A stretch of DNA of 39,981 nt from [Streptosporangium] indianense (GTDB lineage: Bacteria > Actinomycetota > Actinomycetes > Streptomycetales > Streptomycetaceae): positions 1-39,981 of the forward strand of contig NZ_JAKEIO010000065.1 in assembly GCF_021474405.1 (NCBI RefSeq). The letters are read 5' to 3'. Made by a program: the position numbers and the translations under genes. Within the stretch, counting starts at the first letter, position 1, and every line of letters begins with the position of its first letter. Of this stretch, positions 14,868-22,768 are shown piece by piece. The notes under the pieces are model-generated. The model ran no database searches, was not told where the DNA came from, and worked only from the letters and a program-made list of their open reading frames with translations.

Positions 14868-16139
14868 TCACTCCGCCGTCGGATGCAGCGTCTTGCGGGC
14901 CGCGGGCAGGATGGTGCGGATGTAGTCCTCGACCACGGCGTCGAGACCGATGTCGTGCTGGGCCTGCTCGGACATGTACCAGCGGTGCTCCAGGAGCTGG
15001 TGGTAGATCTCCGCCGGGTCCATCGCACCGCGCAGTTCGACGGGCACGGCCCGCACGGTCGGCCGGAACACCTCCCGCACCCAGCGGTGGGCGAGAACCT
15101 CGGGGCGGGCGCCATGGGGGTCCCCCCTGTTCGAGCGAAGCCGAGAACTTGGGGGAGGACCGCCGGGGGCGTAGTCGTCCTGGGTCGCCATCCAGCTCTC
15201 CAGGTCGTTCAGCAGCCGCCGGGCCTGGTTCTCCTCCGCGTCCAGCCCGGTCAGACGCAGCAATTGGCGCTGGTGGTGGCCCGCGTCGACGACCTTGGGC
15301 ACGAAGCTGACCGTGTCGCCGTTCGAGGCGTGCTCGATCTGCATCTCGGCGACGTCGAACCCGAGGTCGTTCAGGCGGCGGATGCGGCGTTCTATGTAGT
15401 GGTACTTGCCCGCCGGATAGACGGAGGCCCGGGTCAGCTCGTCCCACAGGCCGCGGTAGCGGGCGCAGATCTCCCTGCCGAACTCGATCGGGTCCACGGA
15501 CGGGTGCAGCGCCCCCGACGCCTCCAGGTCCAGCAGCTCCCCGCTGATGTTCACCCGGGCGAGGTCGAGGTCGTACTCGCGCTGTCCCGTGCTGAGCTGC
15601 TGATGCAGGTCACCGGTCTCGGCGTCCACCAGGTAGGCGGCGTAGGCGCCCGCGTCGCGCCGGAAGAGGGTGTTGGACAGGGAGCAGTCGCCCCAGGCGA
15701 ACCCGGCCAGGTGCAGCCGCACCAGGAGCACGGCGAGCGCGTCCATGAGCCGGTGCATGGTGGCCGGGCGCATGGTCGTCTCGAACATCGAGCGGTACGG
15801 CATCGAGCCGCCCAGGTGCCGGGTGACCAGGACGCTCTCCAGCGGGGCGCCGTTCGCGTCGGTGCGGCCGGTGACCACGGCCAGCGGATCCACCGACGGG
15901 ATGCCGAGCCGGTCCAGGTCGCGCAGCATGTCGTACTCGCGCAGCGCCGGCCGCTCGGCCAGTTCCTTGACGGCGATCACCTCGTCGCCCGCGCGGGAGT
16001 AGCGCACCACGTGCCGGGAGATGCCGCGCGGCAGCGGCACCAGGTACTCCTCGGGCCACTTCTCCAGGGGGACGTCCCACGGCAGTTCCAGCAGGAGCGC
16101 GGGGTGCTCCGGATTGGTCGCGCTGATCTGCAGTGCCAT
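14868..16139 (-). CDS. DUF4032 protein with a kinase-like N-terminal domain
   Basis: The 423-residue protein has a lipopolysaccharide-kinase-like fold in its first half: VIAVKE (K58), WGDCSLSN (D151, N156) and VDAETG (D172) match the Lys, catalytic-loop and metal-binding Asp of protein-kinase-like folds. The C-terminal half is the DUF4032 region. Residues about 327-342 (PGGPPPSSRLRSNRGD) are coded by a dispersed Streptomyces hairpin repeat inserted in frame. The start is the ATG at 16139. It lies 41 bp after the MBL hydrolase gene on the same strand and converges on the universal stress protein gene with a 13-bp gap. Substrate is unknown. Confidence 0.9.
   Translation of the reverse strand: MALQISATNPEHPALLLELPWDVPLEKWPEEYLVPLPRGISRHVVRYSRAGDEVIAVKELAERPALREYDMLRDLDRLGIPSVDPLAVVTGRTDANGAPLESVLVTRHLGGSMPYRSMFETTMRPATMHRLMDALAVLLVRLHLAGFAWGDCSLSNTLFRRDAGAYAAYLVDAETGDLHQQLSTGQREYDLDLARVNISGELLDLEASGALHPSVDPIEFGREICARYRGLWDELTRASVYPAGKYHYIERRIRRLNDLGFDVAEMQIEHASNGDTVSFVPKVVDAGHHQRQLLRLTGLDAEENQARRLLNDLESWMATQDDYAPGGPPPSSRLRSNRGDPHGARPEVLAHRWVREVFRPTVRAVPVELRGAMDPAEIYHQLLEHRWYMSEQAQHDIGLDAVVEDYIRTILPAARKTLHPTAE
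15113..15160. repeat. Dispersed Streptomyces hairpin repeat inside the DUF4032 gene
   Basis: The core TCGAGCGAAGCCGAGAACTT, flanked by TCCCCCCTGT on the left and GGGGGAGGAC on the right, matches from memory a palindromic element repeated many times between genes in Streptomyces genomes. Outer arms TCCCCC/GGGGGA and GTTC/GAAC pair across it. Here it sits within a coding sequence and keeps the frame. Confidence 0.7.
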
Positions 16140-16180
16140 GGGCCGGGTGTCCTCGTCTCGCCGCCGATCGTCACCTCAGA

Positions 16181-16927
16181 TTAGAGGGCCCGCGCGCGGG
16201 CCCGGAGAGCGGCGTCCCGCACCGGTCCCCGGTGGACCGGCCCGTGCCCGGGGAGCAGCAGGTCGCCCTCCAGCTCCGCCAGCACGTCCAGGGAGGCCAG
16301 GGCGCGCGGGCGCTCGTGGTGGAACATGTCCGGCAGCAGCTGCGGTCCCACGACGCGTGAAGTGGGGTGAGCGCTGACCAGGGCGTCGCCGGAGACCAGC
16401 ACACCGGTGCCCGGCAGGTGGTAGGCGCAGTGCCCGTCGGTGTGGCCGGGCGTGTGCACGGGCACGGGCCGCCCGGGCAGGTCCAGGGCGCCGGCCCGCG
16501 GGTAGGGTTCGGGGGCCGTGACCGGGTTGTGCGCCGTGCCGCCGGAGCGCAGCGCGCGCACCGCCCACGGCAGCACCCCCGGTCGCCAGCCGTTGGCGAG
16601 CACCGTGCCGAGGGACACCTGGTGCAGGAAATCGCGCCGGGCGTGCGGCACTTCGGCCTCGTGCAGGTACACGGGTGTGCCGTAGGTGGTGCGCAGGTAC
16701 TCGGCGGAGCCCAGGTGGTCGTTGTGCGCGTGGGTGATCAGCACGGCGGCGACGGCCTCCGGGGAGCCGCCCACCTGCGCGAGCGAGGCGAGGACCTGCT
16801 CCCGGTCGCCCGGGTAACCGGTGTCGATCAGGGTGACGGCGTCGCCGTCGGTGAGAATCACCCAGTTGGTGTGGGAACCGTGCACCAGGTAGGTGCCGTC
16901 CGCGACGTGGTGTACGTCTGCCCGCAT
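16181..16927 (-). CDS. MBL-fold metallo-hydrolase
   Basis: The 248-residue protein has the metallo-beta-lactamase fold with a complete metal site: HAHNDH (H66, H68, D70, H71), H162 in HTPGHTDGH, D181 in SGDAL and H228 in PGHGP. It has no signal peptide, so it is a cytoplasmic hydrolase of glyoxalase-II-like type; the substrate may be a thioester, lactone or other ester. The start is the ATG at 16927 behind AAGGCGGGCGAGC. It lies 115 bp after the AlkB-like gene, with a hairpin between them, and 41 bp before the DUF4032 gene, with which it may be co-transcribed. Confidence 0.9.
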   Translation of the reverse strand: MRADVHHVADGTYLVHGSHTNWVILTDGDAVTLIDTGYPGDREQVLASLAQVGGSPEAVAAVLITHAHNDHLGSAEYLRTTYGTPVYLHEAEVPHARRDFLHQVSLGTVLANGWRPGVLPWAVRALRSGGTAHNPVTAPEPYPRAGALDLPGRPVPVHTPGHTDGHCAYHLPGTGVLVSGDALVSAHPTSRVVGPQLLPDMFHHERPRALASLDVLAELEGDLLLPGHGPVHRGPVRDAALRARARAL

Positions 16928-16977
16928 GCTCGCCCGCCTTGTATGGACCCGGCCCGACGGGAGTAGCAAAGCAGAAC

Positions 16978-17002
16978 CCCCGGCGGTGCGGAATTGCCGG
17001 GG
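16978..17002 (-). terminator. Probable terminator after AlkB-like gene
   Basis: Arms CCCCGGC (16978-16984) and GCCGGGG (16996-17002) pair around an 11-nt loop. On the minus strand the stem is followed by GTTCTGCTTTG, a weak T-rich tract. A second stem, AACGCCC/GGGCGTT, precedes it just past the AlkB-like stop at 17043. Confidence 0.5.
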
Positions 17003-17042
17003 CCTTTTCAACGCCCCGATGGGGTGTGGGCGTTCGGCACGC

Positions 17043-17666
17043 TCAGTGCACGCCGTGCGGACGGAACTGGATGCTGATGCGCGGGCCCGTGGCACGCGTG
17101 CTCTTGGGCACGGAGTGCTCCCAGGTGCGCTGGCAGGAGCCGCCCATCACGACGAGGTCTCCGTGGCCCAGCGGACGGCGCACCGTGTCACGGCCGCCCC
17201 GCATCGGGCGCAGCAGCAGATCGCGGGGCGCGCCCACCGACAGGATCGCGACCATGGTGTCCTCGCGGGCTCCGCGTCCGATGCGGTCGCCGTGCCAGGC
17301 CACGCTGTCCCGGCCGTCGCGGTAGTAGCAGAGCCCGGCCGTGGTGAACGGCTCGCCCAGTTCCTCGCCGTAGTGGGCGCTGAGCGCGTCCCGCGCCTGA
17401 ACCAGCACGGGGTGCGGGAGCGGATCGTCCACGCCGTAGTACGCGAGCAGGCGGGGGACGTCGACGACGTTGTCGTACATCTTGCGCCGCTCGGCCCGCC
17501 AGGGGACCTCGGACGCCAGCCGTTCGAACAGCTCGTCCGAGCCGCTGAGCCACCCGGGCAGCGTGTCGAGCCAGGCACCGAAGCCGAGGTCGGTACGGCC
17601 GATCCCGTCCAGCGGGGCGAGGCGCAGCTCGTCGGCCTGGTCGAAGAGGGAGCCCTGGAGGTGCAT
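17043..17666 (-). CDS. AlkB-like 2-oxoglutarate/Fe(II) dioxygenase
   Basis: The 207-residue protein matches bacterial AlkB-family oxygenases that remove alkyl groups from damaged nucleic-acid bases. Iron ligands are H125 and D127 in AWHGDRIGRG and H184 in TWEHSVPK; R196 and R202 in RISIQFRP fit 2-oxoglutarate and substrate binding. The ATG at 17666 (MHLQGSLFDQ) is the longest start and precedes a typical AlkB N-terminus. The gene diverges from a TetR gene (122-bp gap containing that gene's operator), so the regulator might also affect it. DNA repair is the family role; substrate preference is not visible. Confidence 0.92.
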   Translation of the reverse strand: MHLQGSLFDQADELRLAPLDGIGRTDLGFGAWLDTLPGWLSGSDELFERLASEVPWRAERRKMYDNVVDVPRLLAYYGVDDPLPHPVLVQARDALSAHYGEELGEPFTTAGLCYYRDGRDSVAWHGDRIGRGAREDTMVAILSVGAPRDLLLRPMRGGRDTVRRPLGHGDLVVMGGSCQRTWEHSVPKSTRATGPRISIQFRPHGVH

Positions 17667-17727
17667 ACCGGCCAGCGTACCTCTTAATCGAAAACATGTT
17701 CCATGCCTGGGCGGGGTTCCGGGTGGG

Positions 17728-17770
17728 CTTTCGATACATCGATGTATCCAATACAGTCACGTATCGAAAG
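17728..17770. promoter_or_regulatory. Palindromic operator upstream of TetR/FAD-dehydrogenase operon
   Basis: Perfect 10-bp arms CTTTCGATAC (17728-17737) and GTATCGAAAG (17761-17770) flank an internal perfect 16-bp palindrome GATACATCGATGTATC (17733-17748) that overlaps the left arm. It ends 18 bp before the TetR start codon. Autoregulation by that TetR protein is the natural reading, and the site also lies in the AlkB-like gene's promoter region. Confidence 0.75.
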
Positions 17771-17788
17771 CTCGAAGGGAGGCCGGGC

Positions 17789-18427
17789 ATGGCGGTCGAA
17801 GGAAGCACCGGTCGCATGACCAGGCGCCGGGTACACACCCGCGCCAACCTCCTCGAAGCGGCCTTCTCCGTGTTCGCGGCCAAGGGCTTCGGACATGTCT
17901 CGATCGAGGAGATCTGCGAAGCCGCCGGCTACAGCAGGGGCGCCTTCTACTCCAACTTCTCCAGCCTCGACGAGCTGTTCTTCGCCCTCTACCGCGAGCG
18001 CGCCGACCTGATCGCCGAGCAGGTCTCCGGAGCCCTCGCCCTCGACGGGCCCGACCTCGACGTGCCCGCCGCCGTGGACCGCGTCACCGACGTCCTGCTC
18101 CTGGACCGCGACTGGCTCCTGGTGAAGACGGACTTCCTCGTGCACGCCGCCCGCGTCCCGGAGGTGGCGCGCAGCCTGCTGGAACACCGTGCGCGGCTGC
18201 GGCGGGCCATCGCCGACCGGCTCGCCCGGGCCCGCGGGCACACCGCGCTGCCCGCCGTCCTGGGAGACGCCGACGGTGCCGCCCGCGCCGTGGTCGCCGC
18301 GTACGACGGCGTCACCACGCAACTGCTGCTGGACCGGGACCAGGACCACGCCCGCGCCTGGCTGAAGCAACTGCTCACTGCCCTGCTGACCGACGGCAGC
18401 GGGACCCTCGATCACACGAAGAACTGA
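17789..18427 (+). CDS. TetR-family transcriptional regulator
   Basis: The 212-residue protein has an N-terminal TetR helix-turn-helix: RANLLEAAFSVFAAKGF, then IEEICEAAGYSRGAFYSNF, with the FYSNFSSLDELF recognition-helix continuation. The rest is an all-helical ligand-binding and dimer domain. The ATG at 17789 follows GAAGGGAGG; the frame also contains an upstream ATG at 17696, but that start would place the operator inside the gene. The FAD dehydrogenase starts 17 bp downstream, so the two form an operon, and the regulator probably responds to that enzyme's substrate. Confidence 0.92.
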   Translation: MAVEGSTGRMTRRRVHTRANLLEAAFSVFAAKGFGHVSIEEICEAAGYSRGAFYSNFSSLDELFFALYRERADLIAEQVSGALALDGPDLDVPAAVDRVTDVLLLDRDWLLVKTDFLVHAARVPEVARSLLEHRARLRRAIADRLARARGHTALPAVLGDADGAARAVVAAYDGVTTQLLLDRDQDHARAWLKQLLTALLTDGSGTLDHTKN

Positions 18428-18444
18428 CGAAGGGAACGGTCGCC

Positions 18445-20118
18445 ATGGATGCCGATGTCATCGTCGTCGGAGCGGGCCTCGCCGGACTGGTCGCGGCGCA
18501 CGAACTGACCAGCCGGGGCCGGCGGGTCGCACTCGTCGACCAGGAGAACGCGGGCAACCTCGGCGGCCAGGCCTTCTGGTCCTTCGGCGGACTGTTCCTC
18601 GTCGGTTCACCGGAGCAGCGGCGCCTGGGCATCAAGGACTCCTTCGACCTCGCCTGGAGCGACTGGCGGGGCAGCGCGGGCTTCGACCGGCTGGAGGACG
18701 AGGACTCCTGGGCCGTGCGCTGGGCGCGTGCCTACGTCGAGTTCGCCGCGGGGGAGAAGCGGTCCTGGCTCGACGGACACGGCATCACCTTCCTGCCCAC
18801 CGTCGGCTGGGCCGAGCGCGGCGACCTCACGGCACACGGGCACGGCAACACCGTGCCCCGCTTCCACGTCGCCTGGGGCACCGGCACCGGCGTCGTCGAA
18901 CCGTTCGTGCGCTATGCCGAGCAGGCCTCCCGCGACGGCCTGCTCACCTTCCACCACCGCCACCGCGTCGACGCCCTCGTCGTCGAGGGCGGCGCCGCCC
19001 GGGGCGTGCGCGGGACGGTCCTGGCCGAGGACCCCGCACCCCGGGGCGTCGCATCCAGCCGCGAGGCGATCGGCGCGTTCGAACTCACCGCCCAGGCCGT
19101 CATCGTCACCAGCGGCGGCATCGGCGCCAACCACGACATCGTCCGCCGTCACTGGCCCGAGCGCCTCGGCACCCCGCCCCGCGAGATGGTCACCGGCGTC
19201 CCCGCCTACGTCGACGGGCGGATGCTGGACATCAGCGCCGAGGCGGGCGTCCGGCTGGTCAACCGCGACCGCATGTGGCACTACACCGAGGGCCTGCGGA
19301 ACTGGGACCCGATCTGGCCCGGCCACGGCATCCGCATCCTGCCCGGACCGTCCTCGATGTGGTTCGACGCCCTCGGCCGCCGCCTGCCCGGCCCGTACCT
19401 GCCCGGCTACGACACCCTGGGCACCCTGAAGCACCTGCGCACCACCGAGGACATCGCCGGGTACGACCACTCCTGGTTCATCCTCACGCAGAAGATCATC
19501 GAGAAGGAGTTCGCCCTGTCGGGCTCCGAGCAGAACCCCGACATCACCGCCAAGGACCGCGCCGGATTCCTCAAGGAGCGCATCCTCGGCAAGGGCGCCC
19601 CGGGACCGGTCGATGCGTTCCTGCGCAAGGGCGCCGACTTCGTGACCGCGTCCGGCATCGAACAGCTCGTCGCCAAGATGAACGAACTCACGGACAAGCC
19701 GCTGCTCGACGCGGAAGGGATCAAGCGCCAGATCGAGGCCCGCGACCTGCAGATCACGAACCCCTACGCCAAGGACGCCCAAGTGCAGGGCATCCGCAAC
19801 GCCCGCCGCTACATCGGCGACCGCCTGGGCCGGGTCGCCACCCCGCACCGCATCCTCGACCCGGCCGCCGGACCGCTGATCGGCGTCAAGCTGCACGTCC
19901 TCACCCGCAAGACGCTCGGTGGCATCCAGACCGACCTCGACTCCCGCGCCCTCGGGACCGATGGCAAGCCGGTCGACGGGCTGTACGCGGCCGGCGAGGT
20001 CGCCGGGTTCGGCGGCGGCGGCGTGCACGGCTACAACGCCCTGGAGGGCACCTTCCTCGGCGGGTGCCTCTTCTCGGGCCGGGCGGCGGGCCGGGCGGCG
20101 GCGCGGCAGACCGCCTGA
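18445..20118 (+). CDS. FAD-binding dehydrogenase (ketosteroid-dehydrogenase/fumarate-reductase flavoprotein type)
   Basis: The 557-residue flavoprotein begins with the dinucleotide-binding motif VVGAGLAGLVAAHEL (about 7-21). It ends with the conserved FAD-contacting segment GLYAAGEVAGFGGGGVHGYNALEGT, typical of the FAD-binding-2 family that includes 3-ketosteroid delta-1-dehydrogenases and fumarate reductases. It has no signal peptide. The ATG at 18445 follows GAAGGGA. It lies 17 bp behind the TetR gene and converges with the DUF488 gene. Substrate is unknown; no steroid or other catabolic genes are near, so a steroid role is not supported by context. Confidence 0.9.
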   Translation: MDADVIVVGAGLAGLVAAHELTSRGRRVALVDQENAGNLGGQAFWSFGGLFLVGSPEQRRLGIKDSFDLAWSDWRGSAGFDRLEDEDSWAVRWARAYVEFAAGEKRSWLDGHGITFLPTVGWAERGDLTAHGHGNTVPRFHVAWGTGTGVVEPFVRYAEQASRDGLLTFHHRHRVDALVVEGGAARGVRGTVLAEDPAPRGVASSREAIGAFELTAQAVIVTSGGIGANHDIVRRHWPERLGTPPREMVTGVPAYVDGRMLDISAEAGVRLVNRDRMWHYTEGLRNWDPIWPGHGIRILPGPSSMWFDALGRRLPGPYLPGYDTLGTLKHLRTTEDIAGYDHSWFILTQKIIEKEFALSGSEQNPDITAKDRAGFLKERILGKGAPGPVDAFLRKGADFVTASGIEQLVAKMNELTDKPLLDAEGIKRQIEARDLQITNPYAKDAQVQGIRNARRYIGDRLGRVATPHRILDPAAGPLIGVKLHVLTRKTLGGIQTDLDSRALGTDGKPVDGLYAAGEVAGFGGGGVHGYNALEGTFLGGCLFSGRAAGRAAARQTA

Positions 20119-20131
20119 CGCACGCGTCTCC

Positions 20132-20482
20132 TCAGCCTTCGAGGAGGCGCGCCAGCACGGTGGCGTGGCTCTGCTCGGGCGTCTTCGACGCGGTCAGCAG
20201 GGTCACGTCGCCCCGACGGACCAGCTCACGCACCCCGTCGAGCGCCTCGGACGCCTCCTCGGAGGCTAGCTCCGCCTCGTACCGCTCGGCGAACTCCTCG
20301 TACGAGCCCTCGCCCGCGTGGTACCAGCGCCGCAGCTCCGTCGTCGGGGTGAGGGCCTTCGGCCACTCGTCCACCCGTGCCGCGTCCTTCGCCAGTCCGC
20401 GCGGCCACAGCCGGTCGACCAGGACCCGTGCCCCGTCATCGGGCTCGACGGGATCGTAGACACGACGTACGCGCACGCTCAT
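20132..20482 (-). CDS. DUF488 family protein
   Basis: The 116-residue protein matches the short DUF488 family: it opens with VRVRRVYDPVEPDDGARVLVDRLWPRG and has VDEWPKALTPTTELRRWY and VTLLTASKTPEQSHA, all typical of that group. The RVLVDRLWPRG block is the family signature. The function is unknown. The ATG at 20482 is the natural start because the upstream frame runs into the intergenic region. It converges with the FAD dehydrogenase (13-bp gap) and diverges from the DUF6098 gene. Confidence 0.88.
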   Translation of the reverse strand: MSVRVRRVYDPVEPDDGARVLVDRLWPRGLAKDAARVDEWPKALTPTTELRRWYHAGEGSYEEFAERYEAELASEEASEALDGVRELVRRGDVTLLTASKTPEQSHATVLARLLEG

Positions 20483-20620
20483 GGCCGGTTCCTCCTCGCG
20501 GCGGCAGGGGTGTGCCGCGAGCCTAACCCCGGCCGGCCGCCCGGTGCCCGGGAGGCCGGTTCCGCTCGTGCCGGGTGGGTACTCCGTCCGCCTGACCAGG
20601 AAGAGGAAGGGGGCCATGGC

Positions 20621-21064
20621 ATGAGTGCAGAGGGCGATCTGCGGGTCGTGCGGACACTCGACGAACTCGCCGAGCTCGTGGAGCGGCACCAAGGCCTGTA
20701 CGTCCGCTGGTCGCGCGGCCCGGAGACCGACCTCCGCGAGGTGTCCAGCACCGACGACCTGACAGGTGTGTCCCTGCCGGGGCTGTCCGCCAGCCCGCTC
20801 GGCGTCGAGGACTGGTGGGAAGACCGGCCGGTTCGGGTGTGGGTGGCCCGCCGGCTGTACGACTACGCGCACCTGCCGCACGACAAGGGTCCGGGCGTGC
20901 GCCCCTGGGTGCTCGCCGGTACGGAGGCGGCCCGCGGACCCGACAACGAACCGCTGGTGACCGACGTCCGCCCGCTGTGCTGGATCCACCAGCGGGTGAT
21001 CGACGAGGCACAGGCGGAGGTGGCCCGGCAGGCGAACCCCTGGGGACCGCTGCGGCGCAGCTGA
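20621..21064 (+). CDS. DUF6098-like hypothetical protein
   Basis: The 147-residue soluble protein has a conserved look, with VRTLDELAELVERHQGLYVRWSRGPE, DDLTGVSLPGLSASPL and VWVARRLYDYAHL followed by RPWVLAGTEAARGPDNEPLV. This matches what I recall of the DUF6098 family in actinobacteria; no biochemical role is known. The ATG at 20621 follows AGGAAGGGGG; the ATG 5 nt earlier opens a frame that stops after two codons. It converges with the WhiB-like gene (24-bp gap). Confidence 0.75.
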   Translation: MSAEGDLRVVRTLDELAELVERHQGLYVRWSRGPETDLREVSSTDDLTGVSLPGLSASPLGVEDWWEDRPVRVWVARRLYDYAHLPHDKGPGVRPWVLAGTEAARGPDNEPLVTDVRPLCWIHQRVIDEAQAEVARQANPWGPLRRS

Positions 21065-21088
21065 GACCCCAGGGGTGATGGCCGGATG

Positions 21089-21343
21089 TCAGCCGGAGCG
21101 GCGGCGGGCGGCGGCGCGGCGCTTCAGCGCACGCCGCTCGTTCTCGCTCGTCCCGCCCCACACACCGATGGACTGACCCGTGTCCAGGGCCCATTGCAGA
21201 CACTGCTCCTGTACGGGGCAGCGCCGTCGGCACACCGCCTTGGCCTGCTCCGTTTGCAGCAGAGCCGGGCCGGAAGTCCCGATCGGGAAGAAGAGTTCGG
21301 GGTCCTCGTGCCGACAGGCAGCGTGGTCTCGCCAGTTGTCCAT
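21089..21343 (-). CDS. WhiB-like iron-sulfur transcription factor
   Basis: The 84-residue protein has the full Wbl signature: four cysteines (in AACRHEDPE, VCRRRCPVQEQC), the GVWGG turn (SIGVWGGTSENE) and a basic C-terminal tail (RRALKRRAAARRR). Wbl proteins carry a 4Fe-4S cluster, bind the primary sigma factor and respond to redox or NO. The PELFFPIG and QWALDTGQ wording resembles the WhiB1/WblE subgroup. The ATG at 21343 (MDNWRDHA) is chosen over 21358 because AGGTGA lies just upstream of it and nothing suitable precedes the other. It follows the saccharopine-dehydrogenase-like gene on the same strand by 103 bp. Confidence 0.93.
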   Translation of the reverse strand: MDNWRDHAACRHEDPELFFPIGTSGPALLQTEQAKAVCRRRCPVQEQCLQWALDTGQSIGVWGGTSENERRALKRRAAARRRSG

Positions 21344-21446
21344 CGAAGTCACCTGCATCGCAGTAGAAACGTGCTCTCTCGGATGCTTACTCCCTTTCGG
21401 GTGACCTGTCGATGCCCGGTGAAACAGGGTGATCCAGGACAGTCGT

Positions 21447-22664
21447 TCACTGCTCCCGCATGCCCCAGGGGGAGCCGTACTCCGTCAGCAGGTCCAGGAA
21501 CGGCCGGGCGGGGAAGGCCTCGGGCCCGAGCACGCCCGCACCGGACCAGGCGCCCGTCGCGATGAGCTCGAGCGCGACGACCGGGTTGATCGCCGTCTGC
21601 CACACCACGGCCTGGGAGCCGTACTCGGCCATGGACCACTGGTTGTCGACCACGTGGTAGAGGTACACCTCGCGCGGCCGGCCGTCCTTCACGCCCCGCA
21701 CCCAGGTGCCCGCACAGGTCTTGCCGTGCATCCGCTCGCCCAGCGTCGCCGGATCGGGCAGACACGCGGCGACCACGTCCCGGGGCGACACCTTCACCGG
21801 GCCGTCCGGCCCCGGCACGGTCACCGGGTCGGTGCGGTCCAGGCCCAGCAGGTGCAGTGTCCGCAGCGTCTCGACGAACTCCCGGCCCAGGCCGTACTTG
21901 AAGGTAACCCGGCGGGCGTCGACCCAGCGCGGCACGAGCAGCACCTCCTCGTGCTCCACGTTCACGCACTCGACCGGGCCGATCCCGTCGGGGAAGTCGA
22001 ACACCTCGGGCTCGCTGAACGGCTCGGTGGTGAACCAGCCCTTCCCGCTCTCGTAGACGACCGGCGGGTTGAGGCACTCCTCGATGGTGGTCCAGATGCT
22101 GAACGAGGGCGCGAAGTCATAGCCGTCGACGGCCAGGTTCGCGCCGTCCCGGATGCCGATCTCCTCGATCTCGTCGAAGAGTTCGTCGGCGGCGTAGCGC
22201 GCGAACACGTCCGAGAGACCCGGCTCCACGCCCATGCCGACGACCGCCAGCAGCCCCGCCTTCTCCCAGTCCGCGGCCTGGGCGAACTGCTCGTCACCGA
22301 GCTTGACCCCGCACTCCTCGTAGGGCCGCTCGGCATGCGGACGGGACAGCGACATCGCCATGTCGAGATAGGCGGCGCCCGCGGACCGGGCGGCGCGGAA
22401 CAGCGGCATCACGAAGCGCGGATCGGTGGCATTGAGCAGGACGTCGCAGCGATGCAACTGGAGCAGGCGGGCCACGGCCGCCTCGTCGCCCGCGTCCACC
22501 TGCTCGGCAGTGAACCGTGCGTCGCCGCCCACCGCCGCGACCGCGGCCTCGGCCCGGTCCGGGTCGTAGTCGGCCACCACCATCGCCTCGAAGAACGGCC
22601 GCCGGGCCGCGATCCGGGTGATCGCCCCACCGACACCACCAGCACCCACGAGCAGTACACGCAT
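21447..22664 (-). CDS. Saccharopine-dehydrogenase-like NAD(P)-dependent oxidoreductase
   Basis: The 405-residue protein starts with a Rossmann motif, RVLLVGAGGVGGAITRIA, followed by the acidic end VVADYDPDRAE. The DVLLNATDPRFVMPLFRAARSAGAAYLDMA region is characteristic of saccharopine dehydrogenase and related (carboxynorspermidine dehydrogenase-like) enzymes. It has no signal peptide. The ATG at 22664 follows GGGAGC with 8-nt spacing; a TTG two codons earlier is less likely. It diverges from a TetR gene (104-bp gap), which is probably its regulator. The true substrate, likely an amino acid or imine, is unknown. Confidence 0.88.
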   Translation of the reverse strand: MRVLLVGAGGVGGAITRIAARRPFFEAMVVADYDPDRAEAAVAAVGGDARFTAEQVDAGDEAAVARLLQLHRCDVLLNATDPRFVMPLFRAARSAGAAYLDMAMSLSRPHAERPYEECGVKLGDEQFAQAADWEKAGLLAVVGMGVEPGLSDVFARYAADELFDEIEEIGIRDGANLAVDGYDFAPSFSIWTTIEECLNPPVVYESGKGWFTTEPFSEPEVFDFPDGIGPVECVNVEHEEVLLVPRWVDARRVTFKYGLGREFVETLRTLHLLGLDRTDPVTVPGPDGPVKVSPRDVVAACLPDPATLGERMHGKTCAGTWVRGVKDGRPREVYLYHVVDNQWSMAEYGSQAVVWQTAINPVVALELIATGAWSGAGVLGPEAFPARPFLDLLTEYGSPWGMREQ

Positions 22665-22768
22665 GACCAAAGCTCCCTATATGCGAAGAACGTGACGCGC
22701 CCTTGCAGTGATGAAACGTCGCCCGGTGCCTTAAGGTCAATGGCGTTGGCATAAGGAGGGAGCCCGCC

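Noticed and set aside
13787..15115. N-terminal extension of the receiver/TrxR-like gene across the universal stress protein gene
   Set aside because: It lies antisense to a clear Usp gene and has no homology-like pattern; the start at 13786 has a good ribosome binding site.
17470..18444. Extension of the FAD dehydrogenase frame upstream
   Set aside because: It overlaps the AlkB-like and TetR genes in other frames and is Arg/Pro-rich; the ATG at 18445 begins exactly at the Rossmann motif.
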